Assembly: GCA_023055505.1 (NCBI GenBank)
Contig: JALIRH010000097.1
Span: forward strand, 62,001-126,000
Direction of reading: 5' to 3'
Source of the DNA: Callipepla californica brunnescens
Lineage: Eukaryota > Chordata > Aves > Galliformes > Odontophoridae
Length of the DNA: 64,000 nucleotides
Positions 1 through 12,100 of this stretch are shown here, one piece after another. The stretch's first letter is position 1; every line of letters begins with the position of its first letter. The translations under genes were made by a program, and so were the position numbers. The notes beneath the pieces were generated by a model. It was not told where the DNA came from. It saw only the letters and a list, made by a program, of their open reading frames with translations, and searched no databases.

Positions 1-659
1 AGCATCATAAATCCAGAGATGATGGATGATTCCTTCATTTTGCTGATAAAAGGAACTGACACTATCTTACTGTGTCTCACAGTTGAAATCAGTGCTTTAC
101 CTGTTGAAATATCTGTTTCCAAGCTTCTCTCGAACAAACTGAATGGTCATTTCTTCACTTGACTACAAAGATAGCAGAAGGGGAACAGTCTGAGCCAATT
201 TTCAATTTGAGCCATCTCTGAGATGAAGAGATAAGAGAAAACCACGTTAAGGATGATTTCTTTTAAGATGGATATTTTCAGGATAAAAGATAATTTTCCT
301 TATTTCAATGTTGTTGTTGCACAATTTGGATTTTTGAATATATTTCATTAGCGATTACTACAACTGCTTGCTAGCATACAGTTTTTGAAGTATAAGACTC
401 AGGTATTTTTTATAAAATCCTCAGATCAGCTTTCTAATTTGGATTCAGAATCTGCCAATATAGATTGGTCCATAAAATAAATTTATGGACATAACTAGGA
501 ATCATTTGTGTTGCTATTCCGGCACTGAGATGGAGAGGGATAGACAGCAGGATTATCTGAAGTTTCAGACAGAAAAAGTAGCTTTTATTCTTCATAGATT
601 AAATTAATACTAAGTCTGCTAATGTTTACTTTCATTCCTGTATTTATTTACAAATTAGG
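1..659. other. AT-rich unique sequence, no gene seen
   Basis: No open frame of note, no transposon hallmark and no simple repeat of size is visible before the CR1 copy that follows. Confidence 0.6.
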
Positions 660-1182
660 TTGAGAGAGGTGTTCTGCCCCTCTACACTGTGCTGTGAGAC
701 CTCACCTGGAGTACTTCTTCTGGATGTGGAGTTCTTAGTACAGGAAAGACATAGACCTGTTGGAGTGCATCCAGAGACGAGCCACAGAAATGATCCCAGA
801 AATGGAACACTTCTGTGTGAACAGACTGAAAGAGCAGGGGTTGTGCATCCCGGAGAAGAGAAGACTACAAGGAGACCAGAGAGCAGCTTTTCAGTATCTA
901 AAGGGGGTTATAGGAAGGAAAGGAACAGACTCTTTAGCAGAGTCTGTTGTGACAGGACAAGGGGAAGTGGTTTCAAACTAAAGGGATGATTTAGATTGCA
1001 GTAAGATTGATGAGGCACTGGCACAGGTTGCCCATTGCTCTTGTTTCTGTAGACATTCAAATCTAGGCGGGATGGGGCTCTGAGCAACGTGATCTAGCTG
1101 TGGGAGTCCCTGTTCAATGTAGGGAAGCTGGACTAGAGGGCCACTAAATGTCCCAACTCAAACAATTCTACGATTCTATGAA
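660..1182 (+). mobile_element. CR1 LINE, 5'-truncated 3' end
   Basis: This is the 3' part of a CR1 non-LTR retrotransposon, reading left to right. The frame from 660 contains RPESSFSVSKGGYR and NRLFSRVCCDRTRG, which are typical of the extreme C-terminus of the CR1 endonuclease/reverse-transcriptase protein. A second frame (760-981) carries the neighbouring C-terminal segment with RRATEMIPEMEH and EKRRLQGDQRAAFQ, so the reading frame is broken. Downstream comes the CR1 tail: a degenerate TTGAGCAACCTGATCTAG-like stretch near 1080-1100, then GGCCACTAAATGTCCCAACTC in place of the usual AGGTCCCTTCCAACCC, and finally TTCTACGATTCTATG at 1167-1180. It is truncated at its 5' end like most CR1 copies and looks old and inactive. 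Confidence 0.93.
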
Positions 1183-1393
1183 ATTCACATTTAAGTGTGG
1201 GAATACATTTTCCTGAGGTTTTATTCCACTTATTCCTAGAAGACTATAGGCACAGCATTCTTTAACTCCAGACTGTTAAAACTGCACCTCATTAGATGTC
1301 TCACTGGGACAACAGACATCTCACTGATGGAAAAGTATCTTTTTTTTATTTTCCAGAGATTTCACTTCTCAACAACAACAAAAAAATAAATAA

Positions 1394-1412
1394 GGGGGGG
1401 GGGGGGGGGGGG
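1394..1412. repeat. Homopolymer run of 19 G
   Basis: An uninterrupted run of 19 G follows an AAAAAATAAATAA stretch and is followed by TTGGGG. Runs of this length are prone to slippage and can fold as G-quadruplex. The true length is uncertain because sequencing through such runs is error-prone. Confidence 0.95.
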
Positions 1413-3097
1413 TTGGGGAATCAGTGGTCACTTTACAGCGTAGAAACAGTAGAGATCTGATTTGTTTTCCTTTAGATTTAAAGATTATATGTAACCACAA
1501 TGTAAAGAAACTTCATTCCTGTTGAATAGCCAGTATCTGTTCAGAAAAAGTCTTCACATAATTGCCAATTCACTTGTGATAGTATGGTTTAAATATCCTT
1601 CCTAGATTCCTAAAGGATAAAGTGAAAGAGTTAAGTACATGTCAGAAAGACAAACATGGTAGTTAATTTGAATATGTACTGTATCTTCTTTAATACAATA
1701 GCTAGACATTGTCTAAATATGAAGTTCTGAAATCCGAGAAAGCTGAAGTCTAGATCATGAGCATAAAGAGCAGATGAGGAACAAATTGGATCAGTCAGCA
1801 AATATATTTATTAAATAGTTTTTAAGGTGAAAAAAATGTGTTTATCTGCTGCATAGGGTTACATTGTTGGAATATTCCAGGTTACACGACAAAAAGAAAC
1901 AGTGTTCCTAGAAGCTAAAAAATAAAATTACTACCAAATATTAATAAAGCTCATGTTAACCTTTTGAAAATTATTATCATTATTCCAATTTCTGAAGTCA
2001 CAACTGATATTAAGTCTTGTTTTTCTCACCTACTTGCCTTTAGACAATCACACTGAGAAGATTTTTCTATACTGTCCCATGAGTATAGAGGGTGTCATGG
2101 TACAATGGCACATCTAAGTGCTTCAGGATCTCAGGTCCTTTCCCTCTCTTGGACATAAAGACAGAAAGCCATTCCTCGATTTCAAATGAATTATCTACAG
2201 GCCATTGGTTTAAGTTCTTTAACGATTTTGTTGTGAAAGGACAAATAAAGGACTATGGCAAAGGAAGAATTTCACATGAAACTAATCATAGAAGCTTATA
2301 GGAAGAAATGTACAGAATGTGTCTCTTTAGCAAAAAAATCCAAGTTAAGATTTACTGATCCAAACACTTCTATTTTATATAAACTTTCCATTACTGGAAA
2401 CTATCTACTAGGTTAAGCAACAATTCTGCCCCACTGGGAGTCCCACAGAGTTGGCATAAATCTGATCCTAACAGTGAGAACAAAGCACATCTAGGATTAC
2501 AAAGAAAGATTTTAAAATCTTATTTTGTAAAAATAAGTTTTTCTTTCTTTGATTGTTGCCTTCATTCTGAATTTTCACAGACTATGGGAGAAAGAATTAC
2601 ACAATACAGACCTTAGCCCAAGACCCAGACTTGTCTCAGAAATGTGCTCTGCTTCATCCCTGCATATCTGGAGCTAATGAAGCATGCCCAAACAGGGCTG
2701 CAGATAGGAGACAACAAAGCAGTTTTCTGCCAGGTATGAGATCCCATGGACACATTCCTGACTACCTTTCAGTCAGTAAGCAGTATTCACACATGCAGAG
2801 CGCTTGATTATGAGAATTATTTAAAATATGACCTTAATCACAAACACATCTAAGTCCTGTCTTTTTAAAAACCTAAGAGTTATTTTCCATTCTTGATTAT
2901 GAATTCTGTGTGAGTAGTATATACAGCTCTAAGCTCATCATTGTCAGTAAAAGTCTCGTGCGTGTAAACAAGGGCTGAACTTGTCTCTTATTTAAGAACA
3001 GAGCTCAAGTCTCTTTTTTGATCCAAGTACATGCTGCTTTTACAATTCCTGAAGGTTACAACTGTTCTGTTGCTAAAAACAAAACAAAATTAAAAGT

Positions 3098-3127
3098 AAA
3101 AAAAAAAAAAAGAAAAAGAAAGAAAGG
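3098..3127. repeat. A14 followed by (AAAG)-like tract
   Basis: Fourteen A are followed by GAAAAAGAAAGAAAGG. It could be an old poly(A) tail that decayed into a tetranucleotide repeat, but no retrocopy is recognisable to its left. Confidence 0.85.
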
Positions 3128-3397
3128 TGACACACAAAATCAAATTCTGATTGCAGTCTGGTCTCCAAATTGACAATTTAATTTAGGTGTTTTTCATAAC
3201 TGTCCTGCTCATGGCATAATACACAGTAGTGTCCTTGCATGCTAACTAGCAGGTCATTTTAAAAGAAAAAGATTAAAGTGAAGAAGAAAGTGACAAAAGA
3301 AAAAAAAAGATTAACATCTATGCTTATTCTACTTGCTGCTGCCCCCTCCTTTCATTCAAGATGAAACTCATTGAGGTTCAGATAGAGCATTATACTT

Positions 3398-3418
3398 ATG
3401 AGTGACAAAGTCACTCAT
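3398..3418. repeat. Perfect 9-bp inverted repeat with 3-base loop
   Basis: ATGAGTGAC at 3398-3406 and GTCACTCAT at 3410-3418 are exact reverse complements separated by AAA. The two half-sites resemble spaced bZIP-type half-sites, but a chance origin is possible. Confidence 0.8.
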
Positions 3419-4769
3419 GATTAACAAAGAATGCAGAAAATAAGAAATCCAGATGTACGCAAACCAGTCTGGTAGGCTCATCCATGCTACCTCAAACCTA
3501 GGGCTTCTCTTCCTAGGGGCAGTATATGAGCTTCTTTCATTTCCTCATTTCAAGAATTAGCTTGAAAGCAATTTCAGCTGCTTAAGAGAAACTGAGTGCA
3601 TGATCACATAACAGGTACAAGGAACTGAGGTTCTGCATATATTTGCAGGCTTACTATAGGCCAGTAATTCACATCTGTGTGCCATATAAGTATGCCTAAG
3701 CTGTGCTACTATGGAGAGCCTATAGTAAGTCATATCATGTCCACACTGCAATAAGATTTTAAATTAGTCAAAGAATTTGTTGTCCTTTACAGATTATTTT
3801 TTCCAAGGTTTTTTTATACATAAAGTTTCAGAACAGGCTTACAGTGTAGGATAATTTGAAGTGAAGATTTTGTGAAAGTCTGAAAGTTCACGTCTTCTGC
3901 TCATTAACACTACAACATTGAAAGAAAATAAAAGAACAAAAGTAGAGAGAGCTCATTTGAAGCATGGCCTCCTCCCACCTCATCATCACTACTACATACA
4001 ATCCAAAGCTAAGAATTATAACCCCAATTTTAAAAATGGTAAATGAAAAACACTGAGCACCCTTTAGGGCATTTCACAGGCAAGAATGGAAGAAACTAGC
4101 CCCAAATTACATGCACAAAATTACATATTGAGTTTGTGGTAAATGCAGAACAGCAACTACAAGTTTCAGACTCTTGAAATATCTCTAACATGCATTTCAT
4201 TTAGGAGCTGTCTTTTTTCTTTTAATGGCACTTGGAAATTGTATCAAGCTCTCTGAAGATTAAAATATGGAAAGATATAGTCTATCCATTATATCCAAAT
4301 TCTATAACTAAGGTCAGCTGTAAAAAAATGAATTTCAGCTGTCTGTAAATAGTATTCCACCAACAAAAGTGAAATACCCAAATGCGTTATTCAAGAATAT
4401 GAGAAGAAATGTATGTTTAAATTTAAAGATCAAATTATGTTGCCTATATATGAAGCAAAGAAAGCTATTTAGGAGTATACAGAATGTATCTAAAATGAAA
4501 TTTTCTGATCTACTTTAAAGACCAAAGCTACCTTTGTCATAAATAATTTAAATTATAAATTGGATCCAAGAGAAAGTAGTATTATTGTATTAATAAATAT
4601 TTTACAATCTCCATGGCAGCTCTTGTCATCTTACTACTGTCTCAAACGTGCAGGTACTTGCACATTGAAGTACTGCTGAAATAGTTTTCCAGTTAATATA
4701 TTCACAATGTAAGCTGTAGAGTTTAAAATAAAAGTCACCTACATTTTTTCAATGTTAATTCATGACTAA

Positions 4770-5563
4770 ACTTTTGAGGCTGACACACCAAAAGGCTGCG
4801 CTGCCATTCAGGGAGATCTGGACAGGCTGGAGATCTGGGCAGAAAGGAAACAGATGATATTTAACAAGAGCAAGTGTAGAGTCTTGCACCTAGGGAGAAA
4901 TAACTGCATGAAACAGTAGAAATTGGGGGATGACCTGCTGGAGAGGAGCTCTGAGGAGAGGGACCTGGGTGTCCTGGTGGATGACATGTTGGCCAGGAGC
5001 AAGCAGTGTGTCCTGGCAGACAAGAAAGCCGAACGAAGTATTGTGTCCATTTCCAGGCTACTCAATACAAAAAAGACAAAGATCTCCTGGAAAGAGTCCA
5101 ACAGACTACAAAGATGATAAAGGGCCTGGAGCACCTCTCTTATGAGGAAAGGCTGAGTGATCTGGGTCTGTTCAGCCTTGAGAAAAGAAGACTCTGAGAG
5201 GATCTGATCAATATCTATAAATATGTAAGGTGAAGAGGATATCAAAGGGATATCAATATAAATAACAAAGGGACGAGGCCGGACTCATTTCAGTGGTGCA
5301 TGGTGATAGGACAAGGGCAGATGGCCACAAATTGAAGTATAGGAAGTTTCACACAAACGTGCTTAAGAGCTTCTTCACAGTGAGGGTTACAGAGCACTGG
5401 CACAGGCTGCCCAGAGAGGTGGTGGAGTCTCCTCTGGAGATGTTCAGTACCTGCCTGGACACCTACCTGTGCAACCTGGGCTAGGGAGCTGCTTTGGCAG
5501 GGGGTTTGGACTAGGTGATCTCTAGAGGTCCCTTCCAACCTCTACAATTCTGTGATTCTGTGA
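4770..5563 (+). mobile_element. CR1 LINE, 5'-truncated, nearly complete 3' tail
   Basis: A CR1 copy of about 790 bp. It begins near CTGACACACCAAAAGGCTGC, at the end of the reverse-transcriptase domain. Broken frames contain [20 protein letters not shown] (from 4924) and [20 protein letters not shown] (to about 5190). The frame 5293-5484 reads FHTNVLKSFFTVRV and [18 protein letters not shown], the classic CR1 C-terminus. The 3' tail is well kept: TTTGGACTAGGTGATCTCTA, AGGTCCCTTCCAACC and finally TTCTGTGATTCTGTGA at 5548-5563. Several frame changes rule out activity. This is one of the better preserved CR1 tails in the window, so probably one of the younger insertions. The minus-strand frame 4808-5245 is only its shadow. 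Confidence 0.96.
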
Positions 5564-6837
5564 GAATATTTTCTGTCATCAGGGGCCAAAAGGTCAAAAT
5601 GTATGTGTATGACTGAATAGTGACTGAAAGCAAATTTCCTAGTGTAATATTTAGTAACCATGTAAACAGACAATAAAAATAGATATTTTTCATATCATTG
5701 TTCTAAAACATTTTTATGTCATAATTGGAAGTCTGCACTGCAGTTGCAGACTGAACAGAGCTACTGACAGTTGCTTTACCAGGTTCATTCTTACTGGCAA
5801 ATAGGACAGAAGAAAAGACGTGTTCAAGTTTAAATATGTGTGGAGGGAATGGAAAAAGGAAAAAGATTTGATTTTCTTTACTGAATGATTGCTGAGAGCC
5901 AAGAAGGCTGACAAACTTTACTTGATGTTTGAGCTCCTTCCTGGTTGCTATGAAATGAAACATGATTTGATTACAAGCATTCCACAGTTATGGCTCTTCT
6001 TAGAGTTAAGGACAAGTTGTAAGTACTTTTCTGGATGCAGATGTACCTAAGTATATCCTTGAAAGTAATACACATGCATAAGGGAATGACTAGATTGTGC
6101 TCTCAAGAAGGGAGGACCCCAAAAATCATGAATATCTAGTCAAAAAAGTCAAAATTGTAGTGAATCCATTCATGATTAGCCACAGGACCTTGAATATAAG
6201 TCTAGTTACAAATTATGGTTCTTCTCATTGCCATCACAAGGGTTCTGTATCATTGCACATGACAGCAAAAGTTGCCTTGTGGGCAATAGCAAACAATTTT
6301 AGGCTGATACCTGTCCTGAACCCTGATCTGCCCTCCATCAGTGTCATATCTTGGGGCATTGAGATATCTTTTTGTTCTGTACTTCTTCACCAACAAGCAC
6401 AGTGTTATATCATTTGTGATTTCAGAAAGACTCGTGTGCTCCATTTTGCTAAAATACACACAGAAATGTTGTCAGGAAATCCAAGACTATGCAGCTCTTG
6501 AATCAAATTTATCTCCTCATGCAGAGAGTATTAAAAACCTAACATTCTCAATTCCAGCCTACTTAAAATGATAGGGTAGAGTATTTTTGTGACGGTGAAA
6601 AATCATTCACGTTATATGACATTGTGTTAGCTTATTTACAGATGTTGATGGCTATTTTAATAAGGTATGTAATTTAATGAAGCATTTACTCTCTTTCATG
6701 AAAGACTAATTGTCATGTTAATTTAAATTGGATTGGACGGATCCAAAAACTAGCTAATTGAATGTAAACCAAAGACAATGAGGACTAGTAGTATGCCAAG
6801 CTGACATCTTTAGCAGTAACAGGGGAATCGTGGTGAT
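5564..6837. other. Unique sequence, no supported gene
   Basis: A 134-codon open frame lies at 6097-6501 (plus), with an overlapping minus-strand frame at 6250-6459. Neither shows a domain, a signal peptide or splice context that I recognise, and frames of this length are expected by chance. I treat the stretch as noncoding. Confidence 0.55.
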
Positions 6838-6972
6838 CATTTCTAGTCTTTAATATTTCCCTTAATGATCTGGAAGAATGAGAAATAACGTATAAGAAAG
6901 ATAGTGAATGTTTCTATACTGGGAGGCTTAATTAACACCAGAAAGGCTGCCAGAGTATAAAAATGGGCAGAA
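6838..6972 (+). mobile_element. Possible old CR1 fragment
   Basis: The words CTTTAATATTTCCCTTAATG, ACTGGGAGGCTTAATTAACA and CCAGAAAGGCTGCCAGAGTA fall in the same order as the end of the CR1 reverse-transcriptase domain and the segment after it. The fragment is very diverged and has no tail. Chance similarity cannot be excluded without an alignment. Confidence 0.42.
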
Positions 6973-9490
6973 AATAATAATAATAACAATTAAAAAAAAT
7001 TAAAAATAAGAGAAGTGAAAAGAGAAGGGAAAAAGCGAATCAAAGACATTAGTTTATTTGGACATAACTAAAAGACATGATGAAAATCAAAGTATATATC
7101 CCCCACATGAAGGAGAAAATAGGGAAGAAATAATAAGGAAAACAACCATCTGGCAGTAATGGCAACCTAGTTAGAGATAACTGGAAATCCAAAGTTGGGC
7201 ATAAGTATATGCATGGAGTAGAATGCCCACACAAGAATCACCATCCTGCAGGAATACCTGTTCTCCAAGGAACTGTCTAGAGTCGATGCTCAAGAGCAGT
7301 CTGGAGGAATCATAACCAAAGAAAAAAATAGGAACACATTCACCAAATGAGATGCTTGAATGTGTAAGGATAATCACAACCTTAGGCAATGTCTTAAAAG
7401 GAGCCTCAAGGATCTAAATACATTCATCCAGCTGAAGAGAGGTAAGAACTAGTTTTCATGAGCCTACATATATTTTTTCAAATCACTCAACAGCTGGTCC
7501 TTTATGCAAGTGGAAGGTGGGTACTATTATGAAATACTAAAAAAATAGACTGAAGTTACTATTAAAAACACATGATTTAAATCTCTGAAAGGAAGATGAG
7601 TCATTCAACATGGTGAACTGAATCATAAAATTACTGGATAAAGAGAAAAAAAAAGAGAAGTGATTAATGGGCTGAATATCTATAAAGTCTGCATGAAATT
7701 CTTCTAAAGGAACACTGCAAACTTTGAGGATTAAAGAGGCACTAGAAAATTGATGGTCCTTTTGATCAAAAATGGGATAGATCTGCTTTCCATCCATAAA
7801 TTATGATTTCATATTAAACAATTTGAAAAAGAAAATTCAAGCATCTTCCTCTATTTTTCTATAGCTGACATCTCAATAAACAAACAAGTTTTATAAATCA
7901 CACTCCTCTTTAACTGCAATTTTCAGCAAAAGTATCATTTTATCCCCCTAATTTTTGAAGCTGACATGTTATTAACATCATACATTATGTCTAAGACAAT
8001 TGTAGGAAATAGAATTGATAAAACAGAAATAGAAAGTGTCCAAAAAATGAAAAACTACAACAATAACATACTCTGAAACATTCATCAAACCATATTAGCA
8101 ATAAATTTTAATCAAGAGTATGTCATTTCCCATTGAGCAAAAACAGACATGCTATGCTGTTTGCAATTTCTGATGCAATATAGCCCAAGTTACAGAAAAA
8201 ATGGTTATCATCAATTGAACTTTCAACTAAAATCAGTGGAGAGAAGAAGGATGAAATAAAATTCAAGTGGGGGAAATCAAGGCAAAGGAGTGCAAACAGT
8301 GTGCAAGTCCAAGAAGCAAATTGTTAATAGAAGGCATAACTGCAAAAGATGTGTTAAAGGCCTGAAATAAAAGTCTGTCCCCATCAAGTAAATGGATTTT
8401 CTTTTTTTATTTCCAGCAGCTTAAGGCATCTGATTTGCCCTGAGCAAGGCACACTAATTTGCTTTTGTGAGACTTACTGCTAATGTGCATATCCAATGAA
8501 CCAAAAGATGAATACCCTAAGACATATAATCCAGTCAACAGTGACCTTCTTACCTTGGATACCAATGGTCTAAATGTGTCCATAGCTTAAAGACACATTA
8601 CAAAAGAAGAGAGAGCTGTGTAGAGAGTTCAGTGTTGCCACAGCAATAGAATCAATCATATGCTGACTACCCAGCTGAAAGTCGCTACTGACTTCTACCA
8701 GCTCAGACTCTGTTTCCTTAAACTGCACTTTATTATTTCAGTGTCACAGGAAAAATATTTGAATAATTATGATTAATAATCATCCCTGTTGGCCCTGGGA
8801 AGAGAAATCCAATTGCAGCTTATCAATCAAGAGCCAGGTCACCTGCCCACACAACACACTCTTAGGTAATGATTTGTGTCTAATAATTGCAATATGAATA
8901 AACTACCAGAGATACTAGTATTAAACTCACTTGCAAAGAAGGTTTACAAAAACAGTCTTATAATCTGCAAAATGCTGTTGGAGTGTATTAATTTGTGTGT
9001 TGAACTCCCAACATTTTGACCGAAGATGTGGTAAGCACTAGCACAGCAAAGCAAAGGATGTTCTGCCCTTTGCCACCTACAGACCTAAAGGTAAGATTTT
9101 AGGAATGGTTGTACAGAACAGATATTACCACTATGTATTCTGTGATCTCAGCAGAAATAAATTTCACTGAGGATCTGAGGATATAGTTTCAGCATTTCTT
9201 GAGTTTTAACACTCTGAGAGTCAAAGTTCTGATGCATGAGAATTAAACAAGGGGAAATGTTCATTATCATTCAAGACATCCTTCCTATAAAATGCTATGC
9301 AGTCTAACAGTAAAGCGTGTTCTGCCACAATCTAAGTTTATGCCTAGATACAGAGATTTTGAACTATATCTATATAGTCATTCCACCTGTCTTATAACAT
9401 CAAATTATTATGTTCTTAATTCCATTCTACTTTTGAAAGATACATCTCTAGTATTTACACAAAAGCAATAGTTCACATTTGTAATCTAAA
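6973..9490. other. Unique AT-rich DNA; short AAT/A-rich tract at its start
   Basis: A low-complexity (AAT)n and A-rich stretch occupies about 6972-7016. The rest shows only short random-looking frames such as 7537-7797 (minus). A 15-bp palindrome of TAAT-type half-sites at 8769-8783 is listed separately. No gene was recognised. Confidence 0.55.
8769..8783. promoter_or_regulatory. Palindromic TAAT homeodomain-type motif
   Basis: ATGATTA, one A, then TAATCAT: two inverted 7-bp arms containing the ATTA/TAAT core bound by many homeodomain proteins. Around it (8760-8900) lie CAATTG, TATCAATCA, CACCTG and TAATAATTGC. This combination suggests, but does not prove, a regulatory element. Confidence 0.3.
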
Positions 9491-9495
9491 GCCTA
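9491..9495. repeat. Target-site duplication GCCTA, left copy
   Basis: GCCTA immediately precedes the TGTCATGG start of the solo LTR and is repeated exactly at 10062-10066. Confidence 0.9.
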
Positions 9496-10061
9496 TGTCA
9501 TGGTTTCATGATTTTTGGTATTGGTATTCCACATCATAATGTCATGTAGTGCATTGGGAGTTAAAGAGTTAATTCTCCATCTCCGTGGATGATTGATAAC
9601 TCCAGGTACGTCTGTCTCAGAAGAGAAGAACTATGTACCGCAGGGTATGCATTGCTTTGCATTTTTCCATTTTCCACTCAGATGGAAAGATGAAAACTGT
9701 TTGCGTGTCACAAGACACAGACTCTTTCCTTTTTGGATTGACCCAGCAGCGGGTGCTTGCTGCTGTCTCTCCTTCAGCATTTAGTGTAAGGCCTTCAGTT
9801 CTCAGACACTCCCTTGCTCATTTTATTTGATTTATTAGCTTCAATTCCAATTATATTGTATTCTATTGTGCTATTTTGCATTTAGATATCTTATTTACTA
9901 TATTAGCTTTCCTCCTCAGATTGCTGCCACTGTTTTATTTCTAGGCCCATCTCCCTTTTTTTTTTCCCTTTCCCCCTTCCCCTTTCCTGGGACATGGGTC
10001 TGTGGGTCCCGTACCACAATCATCACGGAACGGGGCTGAACCAGCCTGTAAACCATTGACA
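9496..10061 (+). mobile_element. Solo LTR, ERVL-like endogenous retrovirus
   Basis: A 566-bp LTR starting TGTCATGG and ending CCATTGACA, so its ends are the inverted pair TGTCA/TGACA. It is flanked by a perfect 5-bp duplication GCCTA (9491-9495 and 10062-10066). A 5-bp duplication is typical of class III (ERVL) elements, and the ends agree. Within it are a TTATTTACTATATTAGC stretch in the place where a polyadenylation signal would be expected, a polypyrimidine tract ending in CCTCCTCAG (9907-9919), and a C/T-rich block at about 9950-9986. No retroviral genes follow, so this is a solo LTR left by recombination between two LTRs. A second diverged copy lies at 35028-35608. The open frames at 9593-9830 are incidental. 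Confidence 0.9.
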
Positions 10062-10066
10062 GCCTA
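10062..10066. repeat. Target-site duplication GCCTA, right copy
   Basis: Matches 9491-9495 exactly and directly follows the TGACA end of the LTR. Confidence 0.9.
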
Positions 10067-12100
10067 TCACTTAAACTCACATGTTACTGGTAAGTAAAAA
10101 ACTGTGTATATAGCCTACTATCTTAGTGTCATCTAACAGTTTTGCTCTGTTATCTGCTTTCTAATTGATAACATCTTACCAGTTGAAAGAAGTTGTCTGT
10201 TTTGGATCACACCAGAGTCTCAACATCAAACCCAAGAAATCTGATGGAGAGCAGTATATTTTTCTTATTCTGAAAAAGTTAGAACATCCTCTCCATTGCT
10301 TCATCCAGCTCCTTACATTCTTCCCTCTATTTATTCAACTATACAGTTATAATATTTAATTAATGAAACAAGTTAGAAGAAAAGTTAATAAGGCCATTCT
10401 AAAAATGCAGAAGTATACCTCCTTGGGTTGAATGGTTCACTGTATTTCTCAAGGCAAATATTGATACTGAGATCCAAAGCAATCCATTCTCAATGACTAC
10501 CGTTCCTTGTCTTTTGATTGCCTTGATACGGCAGATAAATTTAAAGGGCTTCTGTCCAATTTGAGGCATATGAATGTGAAGAGCACAGTGATAATAAAAC
10601 CAATTGACTTAAACTGACTCTGCTTTTGGAAGTGACTACAGCTGATATTCTTTCTTCTGCTACTGATGAAGACAAAGATTACATCATAGCATTAAGGTCT
10701 GTAATTACGAAAGAATTAAAAATTATCTACAGATTCCTAGAAATAGAGCTGAAATATATGTGTTATAGACTGGTTAGCATTAAGTTTCCATGAAAGGCAA
10801 TGTAATTTAGTGACAATGCATTCAGTGGTACAAAGGATTATTCAAACATCTTTACCAACACCATTCATTCTAAAAAAAAAGGAGCAATTTATTCTTCACT
10901 GAAAAATACATCTAAAAAATAACTCCAAAATTAATGAAACTGAAACTAAGAATAAATAGGAGACAACAAGACAATACAGTGATCTGCAGCAAGAAAAAAT
11001 AAAAAGAATGAAGTGCAAAAATAATGCTGTACAAAAGCAAGAAATATAGCTTATTAACAGAAACACCCCAAAATAAAGGTTAATGGACAGTGAAAAGATT
11101 TTATCTTTACCCTACAGTGAAACCAACTTTAAAACACCTCTTGCAGAAGAAAGGACTGCAGCTGCGGCAATCCCACTGCACATTAAATTCTCTCTTTCAA
11201 AATTTCTCAGCTCCCCAAGGCAACTCATCTCCACAGAGGCAATCTCAAATTACGGCTAATGTAAAAGTCAATGAATTTGAAAGGGACATTCTCTTTTCAT
11301 CAGGATAAGTCAAAGACATATTCTCAAGGGGGAAAAAAAATGCATACGAAAAGGTCTCATGTATATTCAAGCAAATGCTGCATCACAGCTTACACCTTCA
11401 GGATGTTTATTTTGAACAGCTACCATTTACTACATTTCTCTCTTTACATAGACTTATGACTCAAAGCTAAGTGAAGATCAGAAATTACCCACATATCTTC
11501 CCAGCTGAGGATGCTTATACTTCAGTTAACAGATATGTCATCTGAAAAAAGAATTGGTTCCTTGTTTTTTTTCCATAATTGATAACACATCCTGGGGCTC
11601 CATAGGAGTTCATGGACACAAAGGTTCAGAGAGCTCTGGAGATACCATCTATTCCAGTGTCAAATATATAAGTAAATAAGGAGAAAATACTTTATATACT
11701 TATTATACTATATACTTAATATACATTATTTCCCTACTATATATGGAGTAGGGAAATTGTATGGAAATACTGTAGCACACCAAGTCAGTATCTTTAAAAA
11801 TTCAATACTTTTAAAAGCTACACTGTTGGGATATTAGATCTCAGTGTCTGAAAAGCAGCTTGGATTTCAAAAACCCGGTGAGATTTCATGGTATTTAATT
11901 ACATACCCTAGTGTAAATATTATCTCAGATACACCTATTCTCCACGTCTACACACCTGAAGTTTTAATAGAACACAAGATTTCCATTCACTGTTTGACAT
12001 AATCTACTGCCAGTCACTCTTTCCTATAACAGTCCCACTGCCACTTTCTACTTTCAGAAGGCTGCCAATTGAGTTGCGAGTAAAGCTCAATAAAACCTGC
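10067..12100. other. Unique AT-rich DNA, no gene seen
   Basis: Only short frames occur (10165-10359, 11090-11308 and 11271-11459, plus strand), none recognisable. An AT-rich patch at about 11690-11745 leads into the hairpin at 11728-11757. Confidence 0.55.
11728..11757. repeat. Perfect 11-bp hairpin
   Basis: ATTTCCCTACT (11728-11738) and AGTAGGGAAAT (11747-11757) are exact reverse complements with an 8-base loop, ATATATGG. The stem is too short for a usual microRNA precursor. Confidence 0.8.

Larger units (their letters stand above)
1183..4769. other. Unique AT-rich DNA with small simple repeats
   Basis: No gene was recognised. The stretch holds the G run at 1394, an A-rich tract at 3098-3127 and a short perfect hairpin at 3398-3418, each listed separately. 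The open frames here (for example 2092-2301 plus and 3557-3751 minus) are short, unremarkable in composition and match nothing I know. Confidence 0.55.

Noticed and set aside
6097..6501. 134-codon plus-strand frame
   Set aside because: No motif, and an overlapping minus-strand frame of similar quality. Length is within chance expectation over 64 kb.
9950..9986. C/T-rich block in the LTR as a retroviral polypurine tract on the other strand
   Set aside because: It lies inside the LTR in both family copies. A polypurine tract should lie just outside the 3' LTR.
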